64,000 nt of DNA from the NCBI RefSeq assembly GCF_000600005.1, contig NZ_CP007446.1, forward strand, positions 1,824,894 to 1,888,893. Direction: 5' to 3'. The notes under the pieces were generated by a model. It made no database searches. It worked only from the letters and a program-made list of their open reading frames with translations, and was not told the DNA's origin. Shown piece by piece: positions 1-9,224 of this stretch. The position numbers were made by a program, and so were the translations under genes. The stretch is from Snodgrassella alvi wkB2. GTDB taxonomy: Bacteria > Pseudomonadota > Gammaproteobacteria > Burkholderiales > Neisseriaceae. Numbering within the stretch: position 1 is the stretch's first letter; every line of letters begins with the position of its first letter.

Positions 1-2
1 GG

Positions 3-74
3 ATGCGTCATCTAAAGGCTAAATTTTATGGTAAAGACACACTTAAGCTTGCCGCGATGGCCGGATACGCCTGA
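3..74 (+). CDS. 3' end of an unidentified gene entering from the left edge
   Basis: The third forward frame is open from the first base of the window to a TGA at 72-74 and gives about 23 residues ending in KLAAMAGYA. A strong bidirectional hairpin at 149-187 lies just downstream, which fits a plus-strand gene ending here, convergent with fnr. The family is not recognisable from so short a tail. It could also be chance, because the open stretch is short. Confidence 0.3.
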   Translation: MRHLKAKFYGKDTLKLAAMAGYA

Positions 75-148
75 AATAAGCCCGGCTAACGCACAATCAT
101 GATCGATATTGCAAACTCAGGTATATAAAATAATTTTTCTCATCAAGC

Positions 149-187
149 AAAAAAGCTGTAGCAACAATAACATGCTACAGCTTTTTT
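149..187. terminator. bidirectional terminator between the left-edge gene and fnr
   Basis: A 15-bp perfect stem (AAAAAAGCTGTAGCA at 149-163 paired with 173-187) encloses a 9-nt loop. A-runs and T-runs on the two flanks give a U-tract in either direction. It sits 16 nt beyond the fnr stop, so it most likely ends fnr on the minus strand and the partial gene on the plus strand. Confidence 0.85.
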
Positions 188-202
188 AAGCATTAACTGA
201 AT

Positions 203-943
203 TCAGCTTGCAGCCCGCTGACAATGCATCACCATTTTCTGCAACATCCATGGTTCTAATAACTGAATATGCTTGTGCTCAACTTTTATCCAGCCTTCAT
301 GCTGAAATTTAGACAAAGTACGGCTTACTGTTTCCAGCTTTAGCCCCAGATAGCTGCCAATTTCTTCACGTGACATACGCAAAATAAAATCATTTGCAGC
401 AAAACCACGAAAACTCAGACGATGAGATAAATTCACCAGAAACGCAGCCAGACGCTCTTCTGCACGCATATTACCCAGCATCAGCATCAGCTCCTGAGTA
501 CGCAGAATTTCCTGACTCATCAGACGATAAAAATGTATTTGTAATGAAGGCAAAATATTACCGGCATCTTCCATATTAGTGAATGGTAGCTCACATACCT
601 CACTATCTTCCAGAGCTACTGCATCACAGCCATGAACATTATGACAAATACCGTCCAGCCCCAACAATTCACCTGACATAAAAAAACCAGTTACCTGATC
701 TCGTCCGTCCCGGCTATTAACCATGGTTTTAAAAAAACCGGTTCGTATGGCAAATATTGCATCAAACGGTTCACCGGCACGAAACAGATACTCCCCTTTT
801 TTTAAACGACGACTCTGACGAATAATCGCTCCTAAATCGGTTAGTTCCCGCTCTTTAAGCATTACCGGCATACAGAGAATATGCAAAGAACATTTTTCGC
901 ATAATTTCTGTACTATTTCACCCTGTTTATACAATCTAATCAT
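203..943 (-). CDS. fnr: FNR-type oxygen-sensing transcription regulator
   Basis: This is a Crp/Fnr-family regulator that in relatives uses an O2-labile [4Fe-4S] cluster to switch on anaerobic genes. The 246 residues carry the N-terminal cysteines C15, C18 and C24 plus C117, matching the four cluster ligands of E. coli FNR. A cNMP-like beta-barrel follows. The C-terminal helix-turn-helix lies around residues 188-216 and holds E204, S207 and R208, the residues that read TTGAT half-sites. The gene is divergent from hemN. A perfect FNR box 57 nt upstream of its start suggests autoregulation (inference). The downstream hairpin at 149-187 terminates it. The complete ligand set makes an FNR call stronger than a generic Crp one. 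Confidence 0.95.
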   Translation of the reverse strand: MIRLYKQGEIVQKLCEKCSLHILCMPVMLKERELTDLGAIIRQSRRLKKGEYLFRAGEPFDAIFAIRTGFFKTMVNSRDGRDQVTGFFMSGELLGLDGICHNVHGCDAVALEDSEVCELPFTNMEDAGNILPSLQIHFYRLMSQEILRTQELMLMLGNMRAEERLAAFLVNLSHRLSFRGFAANDFILRMSREEIGSYLGLKLETVSRTLSKFQHEGWIKVEHKHIQLLEPWMLQKMVMHCQRAAS

Positions 944-999
944 AATATATTTAATAATTACTGATTACACTTTGCCCAGAACATCATATAACAAACATA

Positions 1000-1013
1000 T
1001 TGATATAAATCAA
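1000..1013. promoter_or_regulatory. FNR binding site
   Basis: TTGATATAAATCAA is a perfect match to the FNR consensus TTGAT-N4-ATCAA and lies in the fnr/hemN divergent spacer. A weak -10-like TAGTAT at 1035-1040 would place the box near -41 of a hemN promoter, the usual class II activating position. On the other strand a TGTAAT at 964-969 could be the fnr -10, with the box near its -35 region. Activation of hemN and autoregulation of fnr are inferences from this geometry. Confidence 0.85.
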
Positions 1014-1206
1014 TTTTTTAAAAACTATCCAATATAGTATTGTTATAGACAAAGTGAATTGAATTTCCTTCAGACCCTGATTTAATAAAAAAATTGGCTT
1101 ATTATGTTTTCACTGCTTTACTTTACTGCCGGATGTATTCTACCATAAATAGTTATCACTCCTATCTATTTCACCAGACCAACACAAGAATAACCATCAT
1201 TATCCA

Positions 1207-2592
1207 ATGAACACACCACGCATCAACATAGAATTCGACCGTACCCTTATTGCTTCCTTACCGTCTTCCGGCCCGCGTTATACTTCCTACCCTACAGCAG
1301 ACCGTTTTAATACTTCATTCACCGCAACTCAGTTACAAACTGCTTTACAGCAAAATATTGGTGACAAACCAGTTTCCCTGTACGTACATGTGCCTTTCTG
1401 TAATACCATCTGTTACTATTGCGGCTGTAATAAAATTATTACCAAAGATACCAGCCGTGCCGATATATATATCCGGTATCTGGATAAAGAACTGGCACTG
1501 CTGGCACAAAACTGGCAGGGTAAACCGCTGCTGGCACAATTACATTTCGGCGGCGGTACACCAACCTTTCTGAATGATGACCAGCTCAGTCATATCTTTG
1601 CCAGTATCAGCCGCTACTTTACCCTGTCAGAGCAGGGGGAATATTCAATTGAAATCGACCCGCGTAAAGTGACAGCTGAAACTGTAGCTCATCTGGGCAG
1701 ACTCGGTTTTAACCGGATGAGCGTCGGTATTCAGGATTTCAATCCGGCGGTACAACAGGCCGTTAACCGCATCCAGAGCGAAGCTGAAACCCGGACAGTC
1801 ATTGAGGCAGCCAGAGCTAATGGTTTTCACTCTGTCAGTGTCGACTTAATCTATGGTTTACCGCACCAGACTGAAGCCTCTATGCGCTGCACACTGGATC
1901 ACGTACTGACTCTGCAGCCGGATCGCATTGCCATGTATCACTATGCGCATCTGCCGCATCTGTTCAAACCACAGCGGCGTATTGACACATCAGCCGTACC
2001 CGACAGCAGTGTTAAACTGGATATTCTGCAAAACACCGTTCAATATCTGTTACAGCAGGGCTATATCTTTATCGGCATGGATCATTTTGCCAAACCTGAT
2101 GACGAACTGGCCATTGCCTTATCTGAAGGCCGTCTGCAACGCAATTTTCAGGGTTACTCAACCCATGCAGACTGTGACTTAATCGCCATCGGCGTATCCA
2201 GCATCGGCAAAATCAACAATATCTACAGCCAGAATGAAAAAGAACTGTCTGCCTACTATCAGGCTCTGGATGAAAACCGCCTGCCGGTTATGCGCGGCTA
2301 CCAGCTTAATGCAGACGACTTACTGCGCCGGCGTGTAATTCAGGATTTAATGTGCCGCTTCCAGCTTAATTACACTGATTATAGCCATGCCATGCAGCAG
2401 CCTTTTCAAACATACTTTGCTGCTGAGCAGACTGATTTACAGCATCTGCAACAGCTTGGCTTGCTCAATCTTAGTGATCAGAATTTACAGGTTACACCCA
2501 AAGGGAGGCTGCTGATTCGCAATATCGCCATGGTATTTGACTACTATTTGCGCCAGAAGCGCACCGAAGCCCAGTATTCGCGTACATTATAA
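1207..2592 (+). CDS. hemN: oxygen-independent coproporphyrinogen III dehydrogenase
   Basis: This is a radical-SAM enzyme that oxidatively decarboxylates coproporphyrinogen III to protoporphyrinogen IX for heme synthesis without O2. The cluster motif CNTICYYCGC has C65, C69 and C72 in CX3CX2C spacing, plus the extra C74 seen in true HemN. A GGGTP SAM-binding motif follows near residue 115. At 461 residues it is close to the family's usual length. The short TSYPTADRF segment near residue 26 is also typical of HemN rather than HemW. It is divergent from fnr with an FNR box in the 263-nt spacer, so anaerobic induction is expected (inference). Confidence 0.95.
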   Translation: MNTPRINIEFDRTLIASLPSSGPRYTSYPTADRFNTSFTATQLQTALQQNIGDKPVSLYVHVPFCNTICYYCGCNKIITKDTSRADIYIRYLDKELALLAQNWQGKPLLAQLHFGGGTPTFLNDDQLSHIFASISRYFTLSEQGEYSIEIDPRKVTAETVAHLGRLGFNRMSVGIQDFNPAVQQAVNRIQSEAETRTVIEAARANGFHSVSVDLIYGLPHQTEASMRCTLDHVLTLQPDRIAMYHYAHLPHLFKPQRRIDTSAVPDSSVKLDILQNTVQYLLQQGYIFIGMDHFAKPDDELAIALSEGRLQRNFQGYSTHADCDLIAIGVSSIGKINNIYSQNEKELSAYYQALDENRLPVMRGYQLNADDLLRRRVIQDLMCRFQLNYTDYSHAMQQPFQTYFAAEQTDLQHLQQLGLLNLSDQNLQVTPKGRLLIRNIAMVFDYYLRQKRTEAQYSRTL

Positions 2593-2718
2593 TAATCAAA
2601 CCGCAACAGTTACCATCGTTTTATCAGCAAGATAAATAACGTTGCCAAAATTAATAAATACTGCAACTGTCCGCCATCGCTATTTACTTAACTGCAAACC
2701 AATTTTACTGTTTTAAAA

Positions 2719-2937
2719 TTAAACCAGTTCCCACGGTAAATCACGCCGTTTATGAACTGGTTTTAACTTTTTCTCATTACGCAATTGCTGAGCAGCCCAA
2801 CGTAAATCATATTGCCAGGTATAAAGCATACTTCCGGATGTTTTCAACTCCTGCTCATATTTATTTACTGACATCCTTAGCCAGCCAGCTCCGCCTAAGT
2901 ACTTCAGTGCTTCAATCACTCTCTGGTAACCACTGAT
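2719..2937 (-). CDS. small conserved-looking protein of unknown function, start codon uncertain
   Basis: About 66-72 residues, basic, ending in RRDLPWELV. The first standard start in frame is GTG at 2917-2919, but a strong Shine-Dalgarno AAGGAGG lies at 2942-2948, much too far from that GTG. The frame is open further upstream: an ATC codon at 2935-2937 sits 4 nt after the AAGGAGG, and that stretch reads ISGYQRV before the GTG. The coordinates given include this ATC start. The pattern LGGAGWLRM followed by a Trp/Arg-rich helix (WQYDLRWAAQQLR) looks protein-like. I do not recognise a named family. It is isolated between hemN and the NUDIX gene. Confidence 0.5.
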   Translation of the reverse strand: MSGYQRVIEALKYLGGAGWLRMSVNKYEQELKTSGSMLYTWQYDLRWAAQQLRNEKKLKPVHKRRDLPWELV

Positions 2938-3029
2938 TAATCCTCCTTAAAATTATTCTGGTCATTTATGTCTGAACGATATATAAATTACTCAGTAACC
3001 TGAAAAAAGAACAGTCTGGCATCATTAAA

Positions 3030-3653
3030 ATGTTTACTACACCTGATAAGCTGAAACAGTTTTTACATTACGCAAGCACCAGTACACTGCCTGCCATACT
3101 TAATCAGCGCCAGGATGCATTACAGCATCTGCCCGTTAATTTTCGCTGCGCTGCGGTGCTGATGCCTGTTGACTGGAATCATGGTAACGCGCAAATCTGG
3201 CTTACTCAGCGCAGTCAGCAACTACGCCAGCACCGCGGGCAAATCGCTTTTCCCGGAGGCAAACTGGAAAATAATGAAAGCAGCATCAGTGCAGCATTTC
3301 GCGAAAGCGAAGAAGAAACCGGACTGATTCGTAATCAGTGGCAGCTGGTCGGAACCTTACCTCAATGCTATCTGCCCAGCGGTTTCAAAGTTGTTCCTGT
3401 TCTGGCCTGGACCAATTCATCTCTGCACTGGCAGCTCAACTCGTCAGAAGTTAGCGAAATATTCCCTGTACCCTTATCTGTTGTTCTGGATAGCGGGCTA
3501 TACCAGCATAGTATTACTCAATATCAGCAACTTAAGCTTAAGGTATATCATTTACATTATCAGAACCGGCATATCTGGGGAGCTACTGCATGCATGCTAT
3601 TACACCTGGCTCAATGCTATCAGGTATGGAGCAGGCAAAACCATCAACACTAA
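3030..3653 (+). CDS. NUDIX hydrolase, CoA pyrophosphatase type (NudL-like)
   Basis: A NUDIX hydrolase of 207 residues. The NUDIX box runs from G77 to L99 with E83 and R91-E92-x-x-E95-E96, the metal-binding residues. The stretch before it (RSQQLRQHRGQIAFPGG) matches the extra motif of the UPF0035/NudL subgroup, which cleaves CoA to 3',5'-ADP and phosphopantetheine. Substrate is therefore inferred from subgroup, not shown. The last codons overlap the end of the convergent nnrE gene by 4 nt, and no terminator was seen between them. Confidence 0.85.
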   Translation: MFTTPDKLKQFLHYASTSTLPAILNQRQDALQHLPVNFRCAAVLMPVDWNHGNAQIWLTQRSQQLRQHRGQIAFPGGKLENNESSISAAFRESEEETGLIRNQWQLVGTLPQCYLPSGFKVVPVLAWTNSSLHWQLNSSEVSEIFPVPLSVVLDSGLYQHSITQYQQLKLKVYHLHYQNRHIWGATACMLLHLAQCYQVWSRQNHQH

Positions 3654-4270
3654 TCCAGTAAATCAATACGTACTATTTCTCCGCATAACTGTCTTACCTG
3701 CTCCAGACAATGTGCCGGTTTCAGGGCCTGAAAAGCATAAGTAAGCTGTGCCTGAAAACTTCCGGCAGCTATTTCTTCGCCATCTCCAGCCACACCACTG
3801 GGCATATCAAGCGCCACCTTAAACACATCTGCCTGAGAGACTACGGCAAAACAACGTTCAATAGCCTGAGGTAACTCACCATGGAAACCAGTACCATAAA
3901 CAGCATCCACAACCAGATGCACAGACGGCAGCACAGTATGCAATTGCGAAACATCAATACAATCTACAGTAACCGGCAGACATTTCCGGTTGGCTTCTGC
4001 AAGAGCTGATAATTGCTGTCCCTGTAAAAACAAAATCGTTACCGGCCAGCCATGTAAAGACAATACTCGGGCCAGTACCAGCCCGTCGCCTGCATTATTC
4101 CCTTTACCACACAGTATCAGTGTATGCTGCGGGGAACGAAACCGACATAATAAATCCTTGGCTGCACGGCTTCCTGCATGTTCCATCATTCGGGCATAAC
4201 TCAAACCTTTTCGATTCTGTGTATCCTCCCATGCTTTCATCTGTGCCACAGTCCAGACCGGTGTATTCAT
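3650..4270 (-). CDS. nnrE: NAD(P)H-hydrate epimerase (YjeF N-terminal domain protein)
   Basis: Stand-alone epimerase domain of 206 residues that interconverts R- and S-NADHX/NADPHX so the damaged cofactor can be repaired. The signature CGKGNNAGDG lies at 54-63 and is followed by a Rossmann-like core with VVDAVYGTGFHG. The dehydratase domain (NnrD) that is fused to it in E. coli YjeF is absent here and must be elsewhere. It is 33 nt downstream of folB and likely cotranscribed. Its stop overlaps the convergent NUDIX gene. Confidence 0.88.
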   Translation of the reverse strand: MNTPVWTVAQMKAWEDTQNRKGLSYARMMEHAGSRAAKDLLCRFRSPQHTLILCGKGNNAGDGLVLARVLSLHGWPVTILFLQGQQLSALAEANRKCLPVTVDCIDVSQLHTVLPSVHLVVDAVYGTGFHGELPQAIERCFAVVSQADVFKVALDMPSGVAGDGEEIAAGSFQAQLTYAFQALKPAHCLEQVRQLCGEIVRIDLLD

Positions 4271-4303
4271 ATCTTGTCCTTTAGCAGGAAAAACAGATTA
4301 TTA

Positions 4304-4669
4304 TCACAATTGGGTATTCCGGCGTTCAATCTGTACGCCCACTTCCTTAATACCAGCAAGAATACCCGGCTTCACTACTTTCACCCGCACCCATAATGCC
4401 CTGTAACGGTTCAATATAAACTGCGCCACATACTCTGCCAGAGCTTCCAGTAACAAAAATTCCTGTTCAGCAAGTGCCTCTCGCAAATCATCAGCCACTC
4501 TGGCATAGTGAATCGTATCGTCAATATTATCGCTTTGCGCTGCCTGCTGAAAATCTGTACCAATATCCACATCCAGCAACAATGTTTGCTGTTGCTGCCG
4601 CTCCCACTGATATACCCCAATCAGCGTTTGCGCAGTCATGCCGTGTAAAAAGATAGTATCCATGTCCAA
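4304..4669 (-). CDS. folB: dihydroneopterin aldolase
   Basis: FolB converts 7,8-dihydroneopterin to 6-hydroxymethyl-7,8-dihydropterin in folate synthesis. The 121 residues match the family length. An early IGVYQWER segment carries the conserved Glu region, and VKVVKPGIL near the C-terminus holds the conserved Lys. It heads a two-gene minus-strand unit with nnrE and is divergent from plsY with a 52-nt spacer. The next folate gene, folP, lies only 3 kb away but is not in the same operon. Confidence 0.9.
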   Translation of the reverse strand: MDMDTIFLHGMTAQTLIGVYQWERQQQQTLLLDVDIGTDFQQAAQSDNIDDTIHYARVADDLREALAEQEFLLLEALAEYVAQFILNRYRALWVRVKVVKPGILAGIKEVGVQIERRNTQL

Positions 4670-4721
4670 CCTACTGAGCTAAAATGCAAACCCTCAGATT
4701 GTAGACTAAAGAAACCGCTTT

Positions 4722-5324
4722 ATGGTCAATTACCTTGCAATTATCGGTGCCTATTTACTGGGCTCTCTGTCTTTTGCCGTTATTGTTTCACGCTGTATGG
4801 GTATGCCCGACCCGCACAGCTATGGTTCCGGCAATCCCGGTGCTACCAATGTTTTGCGTACAGGCAAAAAAAGTGCCGCTGCTCTTACACTGTTAGGCGA
4901 TGCACTCAAAGGCTGGCTGGCCGTCTGGCTGGCAAAACACTATCAGACGGTCTGGCAACTGGACAGCAATACCATTGCCATAATTGCCGTAGTGGTTCTC
5001 ATTGGCCACATGTGGCCGGTATTTTTCAAATTTAAAGGTGGTAAAGGCGTAGCTACTGCACTGGGTGTACTCCTGGCTTTATCATGGCCTACTGCACTTA
5101 TTTGTGCAGCAGTATGGCTGATTATGGCCTTTGGTTTCAAAGTATCTTCACTGGCTGCATTAATAGCTACTCTGATCAGCCCGTTTGCTGCCTGGTGGTT
5201 TATGCCTCAGTTAAGCTGGGTAATTGCTGTTATAGTGATTGATATACTGGTTCTTTACCGGCATAAAAGCAATATCAAAAATCTGTTCAGCGGTCGTGAA
5301 GGTAAAATCGGCGAAAAAAAATAA
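4722..5324 (+). CDS. plsY: acyl-phosphate:glycerol-3-phosphate acyltransferase
   Basis: An integral inner-membrane acyltransferase that uses acyl-phosphate to acylate glycerol-3-phosphate, the first step of phospholipid synthesis. It has 200 residues and several hydrophobic helices. The signature GSGNPGATN is at 35-43 and KGGKGVAT at 105-112, both PlsY motifs on the cytosolic face. It is divergent from folB, as in many proteobacteria. A strong hairpin follows at 5351. Confidence 0.95.
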   Translation: MVNYLAIIGAYLLGSLSFAVIVSRCMGMPDPHSYGSGNPGATNVLRTGKKSAAALTLLGDALKGWLAVWLAKHYQTVWQLDSNTIAIIAVVVLIGHMWPVFFKFKGGKGVATALGVLLALSWPTALICAAVWLIMAFGFKVSSLAALIATLISPFAAWWFMPQLSWVIAVIVIDILVLYRHKSNIKNLFSGREGKIGEKK

Positions 5325-5350
5325 TAAATTAATATAGCGGCCATAAATAA

Positions 5351-5379
5351 AAAAAGACAGTTTTCTCAACTGTCTTTTT
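5351..5379. terminator. bidirectional terminator between plsY and dedA
   Basis: A perfect 12-bp stem (AAAAAGACAGTT with AACTGTCTTTTT) around a 5-nt loop, with A and T runs on both sides. It lies in the 71-nt gap between convergent plsY and the DedA gene and can serve both. Confidence 0.9.
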
Positions 5380-5395
5380 CTTTATTTCAGGCGTA

Positions 5396-6070
5396 TTACT
5401 TCAAATTTTGTTTTTGCTGCTTACGATTGCGCCTGCGCTGACGAATTTCAGCAATTTTACGTTTAAAAAACTGGATACGCTGACGCTTTTTCCACCAGTA
5501 ATAGACTAGTGCCAGTGCACCAACGCCAATCACAACATACACAACTGCCTGGAACTGATGCACCTTATGCATCAGCCAGTCAATATTTTCCGCACCATAT
5601 TCACCCAGATACACCCACACGGGTACTGAAATCATTGCGGCCAGACCATCCATCAGCAAAAATTTCGGTATAGAAACTTTCCCGCTGATACCGGCGGTAA
5701 TATAAATCGGGGTACGCAAACCGGGCAGAAAACGGGCAATAAATAATACCCAGCTACCATATTTGTCAAATTTATCCTGTACCTGAGCATAGCGCCTAGG
5801 CGTCATTACCCGCTGAACAAAACGAAATTTCAGAATACGATGCCCAAATACGCGTCCGGCACTAAACATCATACCATCACCTACCAGAACACCGGCCATA
5901 CCTACCATAAACATGGTATGAATATGCGCATGTCCCAGTCCGGCAATAACACCACCGGCAACCAGCGTTACGTCTTCCGGTATCGGCACACCAAAGCCGC
6001 AGGCGACCAATACCAGAAATACCGCTGCATAGCCATACTCAGTAAAAAAAGCTTCCAGCAATGCAAACAT
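5396..6070 (-). CDS. DedA-family membrane protein
   Basis: A 224-residue polytopic inner-membrane protein of the DedA/SNARE-associated (VTT) family. Relatives recycle undecaprenyl phosphate or phosphatidylethanolamine across the membrane or affect proton-motive force. The N-terminal half has the typical GFGVPIPEDVTLVAGG segment, then RFLPGLRTPIYITAGISG with the conserved Arg and Pro residues. The last 30 residues are strongly basic (RKIAEIRQRRRNRKQQKQ). It lies 37 nt downstream of glmM and is probably cotranscribed with it. The substrate cannot be told from sequence. Confidence 0.85.
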   Translation of the reverse strand: MFALLEAFFTEYGYAAVFLVLVACGFGVPIPEDVTLVAGGVIAGLGHAHIHTMFMVGMAGVLVGDGMMFSAGRVFGHRILKFRFVQRVMTPRRYAQVQDKFDKYGSWVLFIARFLPGLRTPIYITAGISGKVSIPKFLLMDGLAAMISVPVWVYLGEYGAENIDWLMHKVHQFQAVVYVVIGVGALALVYYWWKKRQRIQFFKRKIAEIRQRRRNRKQQKQNLK

Positions 6071-6107
6071 AAAATGCCCGTTCTTTTTTTATTCCTGTCA
6101 GACAGAT

Positions 6108-7451
6108 TTATTCTGCCAAACCCGACTTAATTGCATTGGCAATTTTTTCAGCTGCCTGACGCGCAACTTCAGTCTGACGAGCTTCTACCATAACCCGCAC
6201 CACCGGTTCTGTTCCTGACGGGCGAAGTACCACACGTCCATTATCTCCGAGCTGTTTCATCACCTCATCAGCTACCGGCGCCGCAATACTCTGCCAGTCC
6301 TGATCAGGCTCAATATGAACATTAATCATAGTTTGCGGAAAAGGCTGCCAGTCAGTAAGTATACTGGCTAAATCCTGCTGTAAAACCTGTAAGGCTGCAA
6401 AGACCTGTAAAGCTGCAATAATTCCATCACCGGTATTATGCTTATCCAGACAAACTATATGACCGGAAGCTTCTCCCCCCAGTGACCACTGATGCTGATG
6501 CAGCTGTTCCAGAACATAACGGTCGCCTACTTTAGCGCGGACAAAGTCAATGCCCAGCCGCTTAAACGCCAGTTCCATAGCAAGATTGGTCATAACCGTC
6601 CCCACTACACCGCCATCCAGACAGCCTGCTGCAGCACGAGCTTTGGCAATTACATAAATCAGCGCATCCCCATCATAGACTTTGCCGAATTTATCTACCA
6701 TCATCAGCCTGTCGCCGTCACCATCCAGCGCAATACCATAATCGGCTTCATTCTGTAACACTGCTGCCTGTAGTGACTTAGTATATGTCGCACCGATTTT
6801 CAGATTGATATTATAACCATCCGGCTGATCGCCGATGCAGACCACATCTGCACCCAGCTCATGAAATACCTTAGGTGCCACAGCATAGGCTGCACCATTT
6901 GCCGTATCTACCACCAGCTTCAAACCGCGCAAATTCAAATGATTCGGAAAAGTAGATTTACAAAACTCAATATAACGGTCAACAGCACCATTTATGCGCC
7001 GTGCGCGGCCAAGTTCGCTGGAGGGGACAGTTTTTACCGGCTTTTCCAGCTCTGCTTCAATTTCCAGCTCCAGAATATCACTTAACTTGACTCCGCCTTC
7101 TGCAAAAAATTTAATACCATTATCATGATAAGCATTATGTGAAGCAGATATCATCACCCCGCAATCCAAACGCAGTGCACGGGTTAAATAAGCCACACCC
7201 GGTGTAGGTAATGGTCCGGTAAGCAGTACATTTACCCCTGCTGCTGTAAAGCCGGCTTCCATTGCTGCTTCCAGCATATAACCGGAAATTCTTGTATCTT
7301 TACCAATCAGCACAGTAGGCTGATGATCAGTTCCATGTTGTACCAGTACATGTCCGGCAGCATACGCTAATTTCAGTACAAATTCGGGGGTTACCGGAAA
7401 CTTACCAACTTCACCACGCACCCCGTCAGTACCAAAATATTTTTTTGCCAT
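6108..7451 (-). CDS. glmM: phosphoglucosamine mutase
   Basis: GlmM converts glucosamine-6-phosphate to glucosamine-1-phosphate for UDP-GlcNAc, hence peptidoglycan and LPS. The start is the ATG at 7451 (447 residues) behind a GGAG site. The catalytic phosphoserine motif ISASHN is near residue 101-106, the metal loop DGDGDR near 243-248, the sugar loop GEASGH near 330, and the phosphate-binding RPSGTEP near the C-terminus. All four alpha-phosphohexomutase motifs are intact. The order ftsH-folP-glmM agrees with E. coli, although 182 nt separate it from folP. Confidence 0.97.
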   Translation of the reverse strand: MAKKYFGTDGVRGEVGKFPVTPEFVLKLAYAAGHVLVQHGTDHQPTVLIGKDTRISGYMLEAAMEAGFTAAGVNVLLTGPLPTPGVAYLTRALRLDCGVMISASHNAYHDNGIKFFAEGGVKLSDILELEIEAELEKPVKTVPSSELGRARRINGAVDRYIEFCKSTFPNHLNLRGLKLVVDTANGAAYAVAPKVFHELGADVVCIGDQPDGYNINLKIGATYTKSLQAAVLQNEADYGIALDGDGDRLMMVDKFGKVYDGDALIYVIAKARAAAGCLDGGVVGTVMTNLAMELAFKRLGIDFVRAKVGDRYVLEQLHQHQWSLGGEASGHIVCLDKHNTGDGIIAALQVFAALQVLQQDLASILTDWQPFPQTMINVHIEPDQDWQSIAAPVADEVMKQLGDNGRVVLRPSGTEPVVRVMVEARQTEVARQAAEKIANAIKSGLAE

Positions 7452-7633
7452 CACCTGCTCCGACCGATTAATTCAAGACTATTATTGTAGAACAGGCATA
7501 GCTGTTCAGTCAGTAAATAAAATGTTATTTGAAAACTATCTGGTTCACAATAAATCTGAATCCGATTAAACTCTACTCAGATTACATAATAAAAACGCAG
7601 CCCGCGTCTGCTGACAATCTGCAACCTATCTTG

Positions 7634-8518
7634 TTAAATACTTCCGCCCAGGGCCGCCCATACCTGTAAACCCTGACGTGTTTCACGTACATCATGTACC
7701 CGTATAATTGCTGCACCGCGTGCCACGGCTGCTACTGCCGCCACCACACTTCCAACAACCCGTTGTCTTGGTTCAGTTTCATCAGTCAGTAAACCAATCA
7801 TCGTTTTACGTGATACCCCAATCAGTACCGGACAACCGGCGGCCGCATGCCAGTCTGCAAAGTGCTGCATTAATGCAATATTATGCTGAAGACTCTTACC
7901 AAAACCAAAACCCGGATCTATTGTCAGACGCAAACGTTCAATCCCAGCCTGTTCACACACAGATACCCGTTGCTGCAAATACTGACCAACTTCAGTAACC
8001 ACATCCTGATATTCAGGATTATGCTGCATATTTTCCGGCTGTCCCTGCATATGCATCAGACACACACCAATATTCTGCTGCTGCGCTAGTAAATCCACTG
8101 CACCAGCATCTTCCAGTGCCTGAATATCATTTATTCCGTCAACCAGTTGCTGCTCAAGTAACTGACTCATTACCCATGTGCGGCGTGTATCAACAGTTAA
8201 TGGTACATTCCAGGTAACCAACTCTGTTAATACCGGCTCAATACGCTTCCACTCATCCTGAGGTGAAACAAAATCAGATCCGGGACGGGAGCTCTCTCCG
8301 CCAATATCCAGAATATCCGCCCCATCCTTTAATAACTGTTCCGCATGCTTTAATGCCAGAGTCAGAGAAGTACTGTAACTTCCGCCATCTGAAAATGAAT
8401 CCGGCGTTAAATTGACGATTCCCATAATTTTCGGCTGAGCCAAATCAATTTGAAAACGCCCGCACTGCCAGTAATTTTGACCAGAATTATCCATACTTAA
8501 ATCATAATCTCTTAACAT
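7634..8518 (-). CDS. folP: dihydropteroate synthase
   Basis: DHPS joins 6-hydroxymethyl-dihydropterin pyrophosphate to p-aminobenzoate and is the sulfonamide target. The N-terminal signature [14 protein letters not shown] lies at about residues 33-46 and a second, [13 protein letters not shown], follows at about 94-106. A TIM-barrel of 294 residues is normal. Two in-frame ATGs exist (8518 and 8494) and neither has a clear Shine-Dalgarno, so the start is uncertain by eight residues. It is followed by glmM and preceded by a 728-nt gene-poor stretch that separates it from ftsH. Confidence 0.96.
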   Translation of the reverse strand: MLRDYDLSMDNSGQNYWQCGRFQIDLAQPKIMGIVNLTPDSFSDGGSYSTSLTLALKHAEQLLKDGADILDIGGESSRPGSDFVSPQDEWKRIEPVLTELVTWNVPLTVDTRRTWVMSQLLEQQLVDGINDIQALEDAGAVDLLAQQQNIGVCLMHMQGQPENMQHNPEYQDVVTEVGQYLQQRVSVCEQAGIERLRLTIDPGFGFGKSLQHNIALMQHFADWHAAAGCPVLIGVSRKTMIGLLTDETEPRQRVVGSVVAAVAAVARGAAIIRVHDVRETRQGLQVWAALGGSI

Positions 8519-8682
8519 TTATCAAATAATCATACAGTCTGTATTTGTGGTTAAACCCATAATACTAACAATAAATTCTGCTCAGCCAGATAAAGTTATT
8601 TCTCTTCGCATCTCGATTTTTTATTCGCAAAGTACAAATTCAGACTCACTGAAAATAACAAAAACATAAAATCTATTAAAAA

Positions 8683-8817
8683 TCATTGCAAATCAAAAAA
8701 TATTGAAATTAGCAAAGATATATATTGAACTACAACCAGAATTGCTATCAGAACTAAGACAGAATACCTTGATGTAAAAATAAATTGATAAATCTCAAGA
8801 TTTAAATATCCTGTCAT
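8683..8817 (-). CDS. possible 44-residue single-pass membrane protein
   Basis: An ATG-initiated ORF on the folP strand. Residues 1-18 are mixed polar, and residues 19-41 are almost entirely hydrophobic (VLVLIAILVVVQYISLL), enough for one membrane helix. The tail ends in DLQ. There is no recognisable Shine-Dalgarno, and no family is known to me. In an AT-rich gap a Leu/Ile-rich chance ORF is possible, so this is tentative. It would be cotranscribed with folP if real. Confidence 0.25.
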   Translation of the reverse strand: MTGYLNLEIYQFIFTSRYSVLVLIAILVVVQYISLLISIFFDLQ

Positions 8818-9202
8818 TATCTGAGTTATATAAATAATCCGGACTCAATATAACCATCATAATTGCTCTGATTTCACATTTATAACTGATAATAATAGAG
8901 AAATATTCAATTTATAAATTCATCTATTTTAAAACCAGCCAGATTAATAAATGAAAGAATATTTGCCCCCACGGGAAATATTGATTTACTACTTTCATGA
9001 ATGAACCGTTTGGCTGAATTTATCACACCAGCTTTTGCCAGTATTTTATCATTTACATAATACAGAATCTTCCTGCCTCAAATTACCATGATTTTCAACA
9101 ATTCAGATAAACCAAAATAGCATATACCTATATACCAGAATAACTATTTTCAGTATTACTATTATATTTTGTGCCTCTTATTTTCAGATAAAACATAGAA
9201 AA

Positions 9203-9224
9203 AACGGCAGCTATTGCTGCCGTT
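9203..9224 (-). terminator. rho-independent terminator of ftsH
   Basis: A perfect 9-bp GC-rich stem (AACGGCAGC / GCTGCCGTT) with a TATT loop is followed on the minus strand by TTTTTCTATG. It begins 22 nt after the ftsH stop, so it separates ftsH from folP transcription. Confidence 0.88.
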
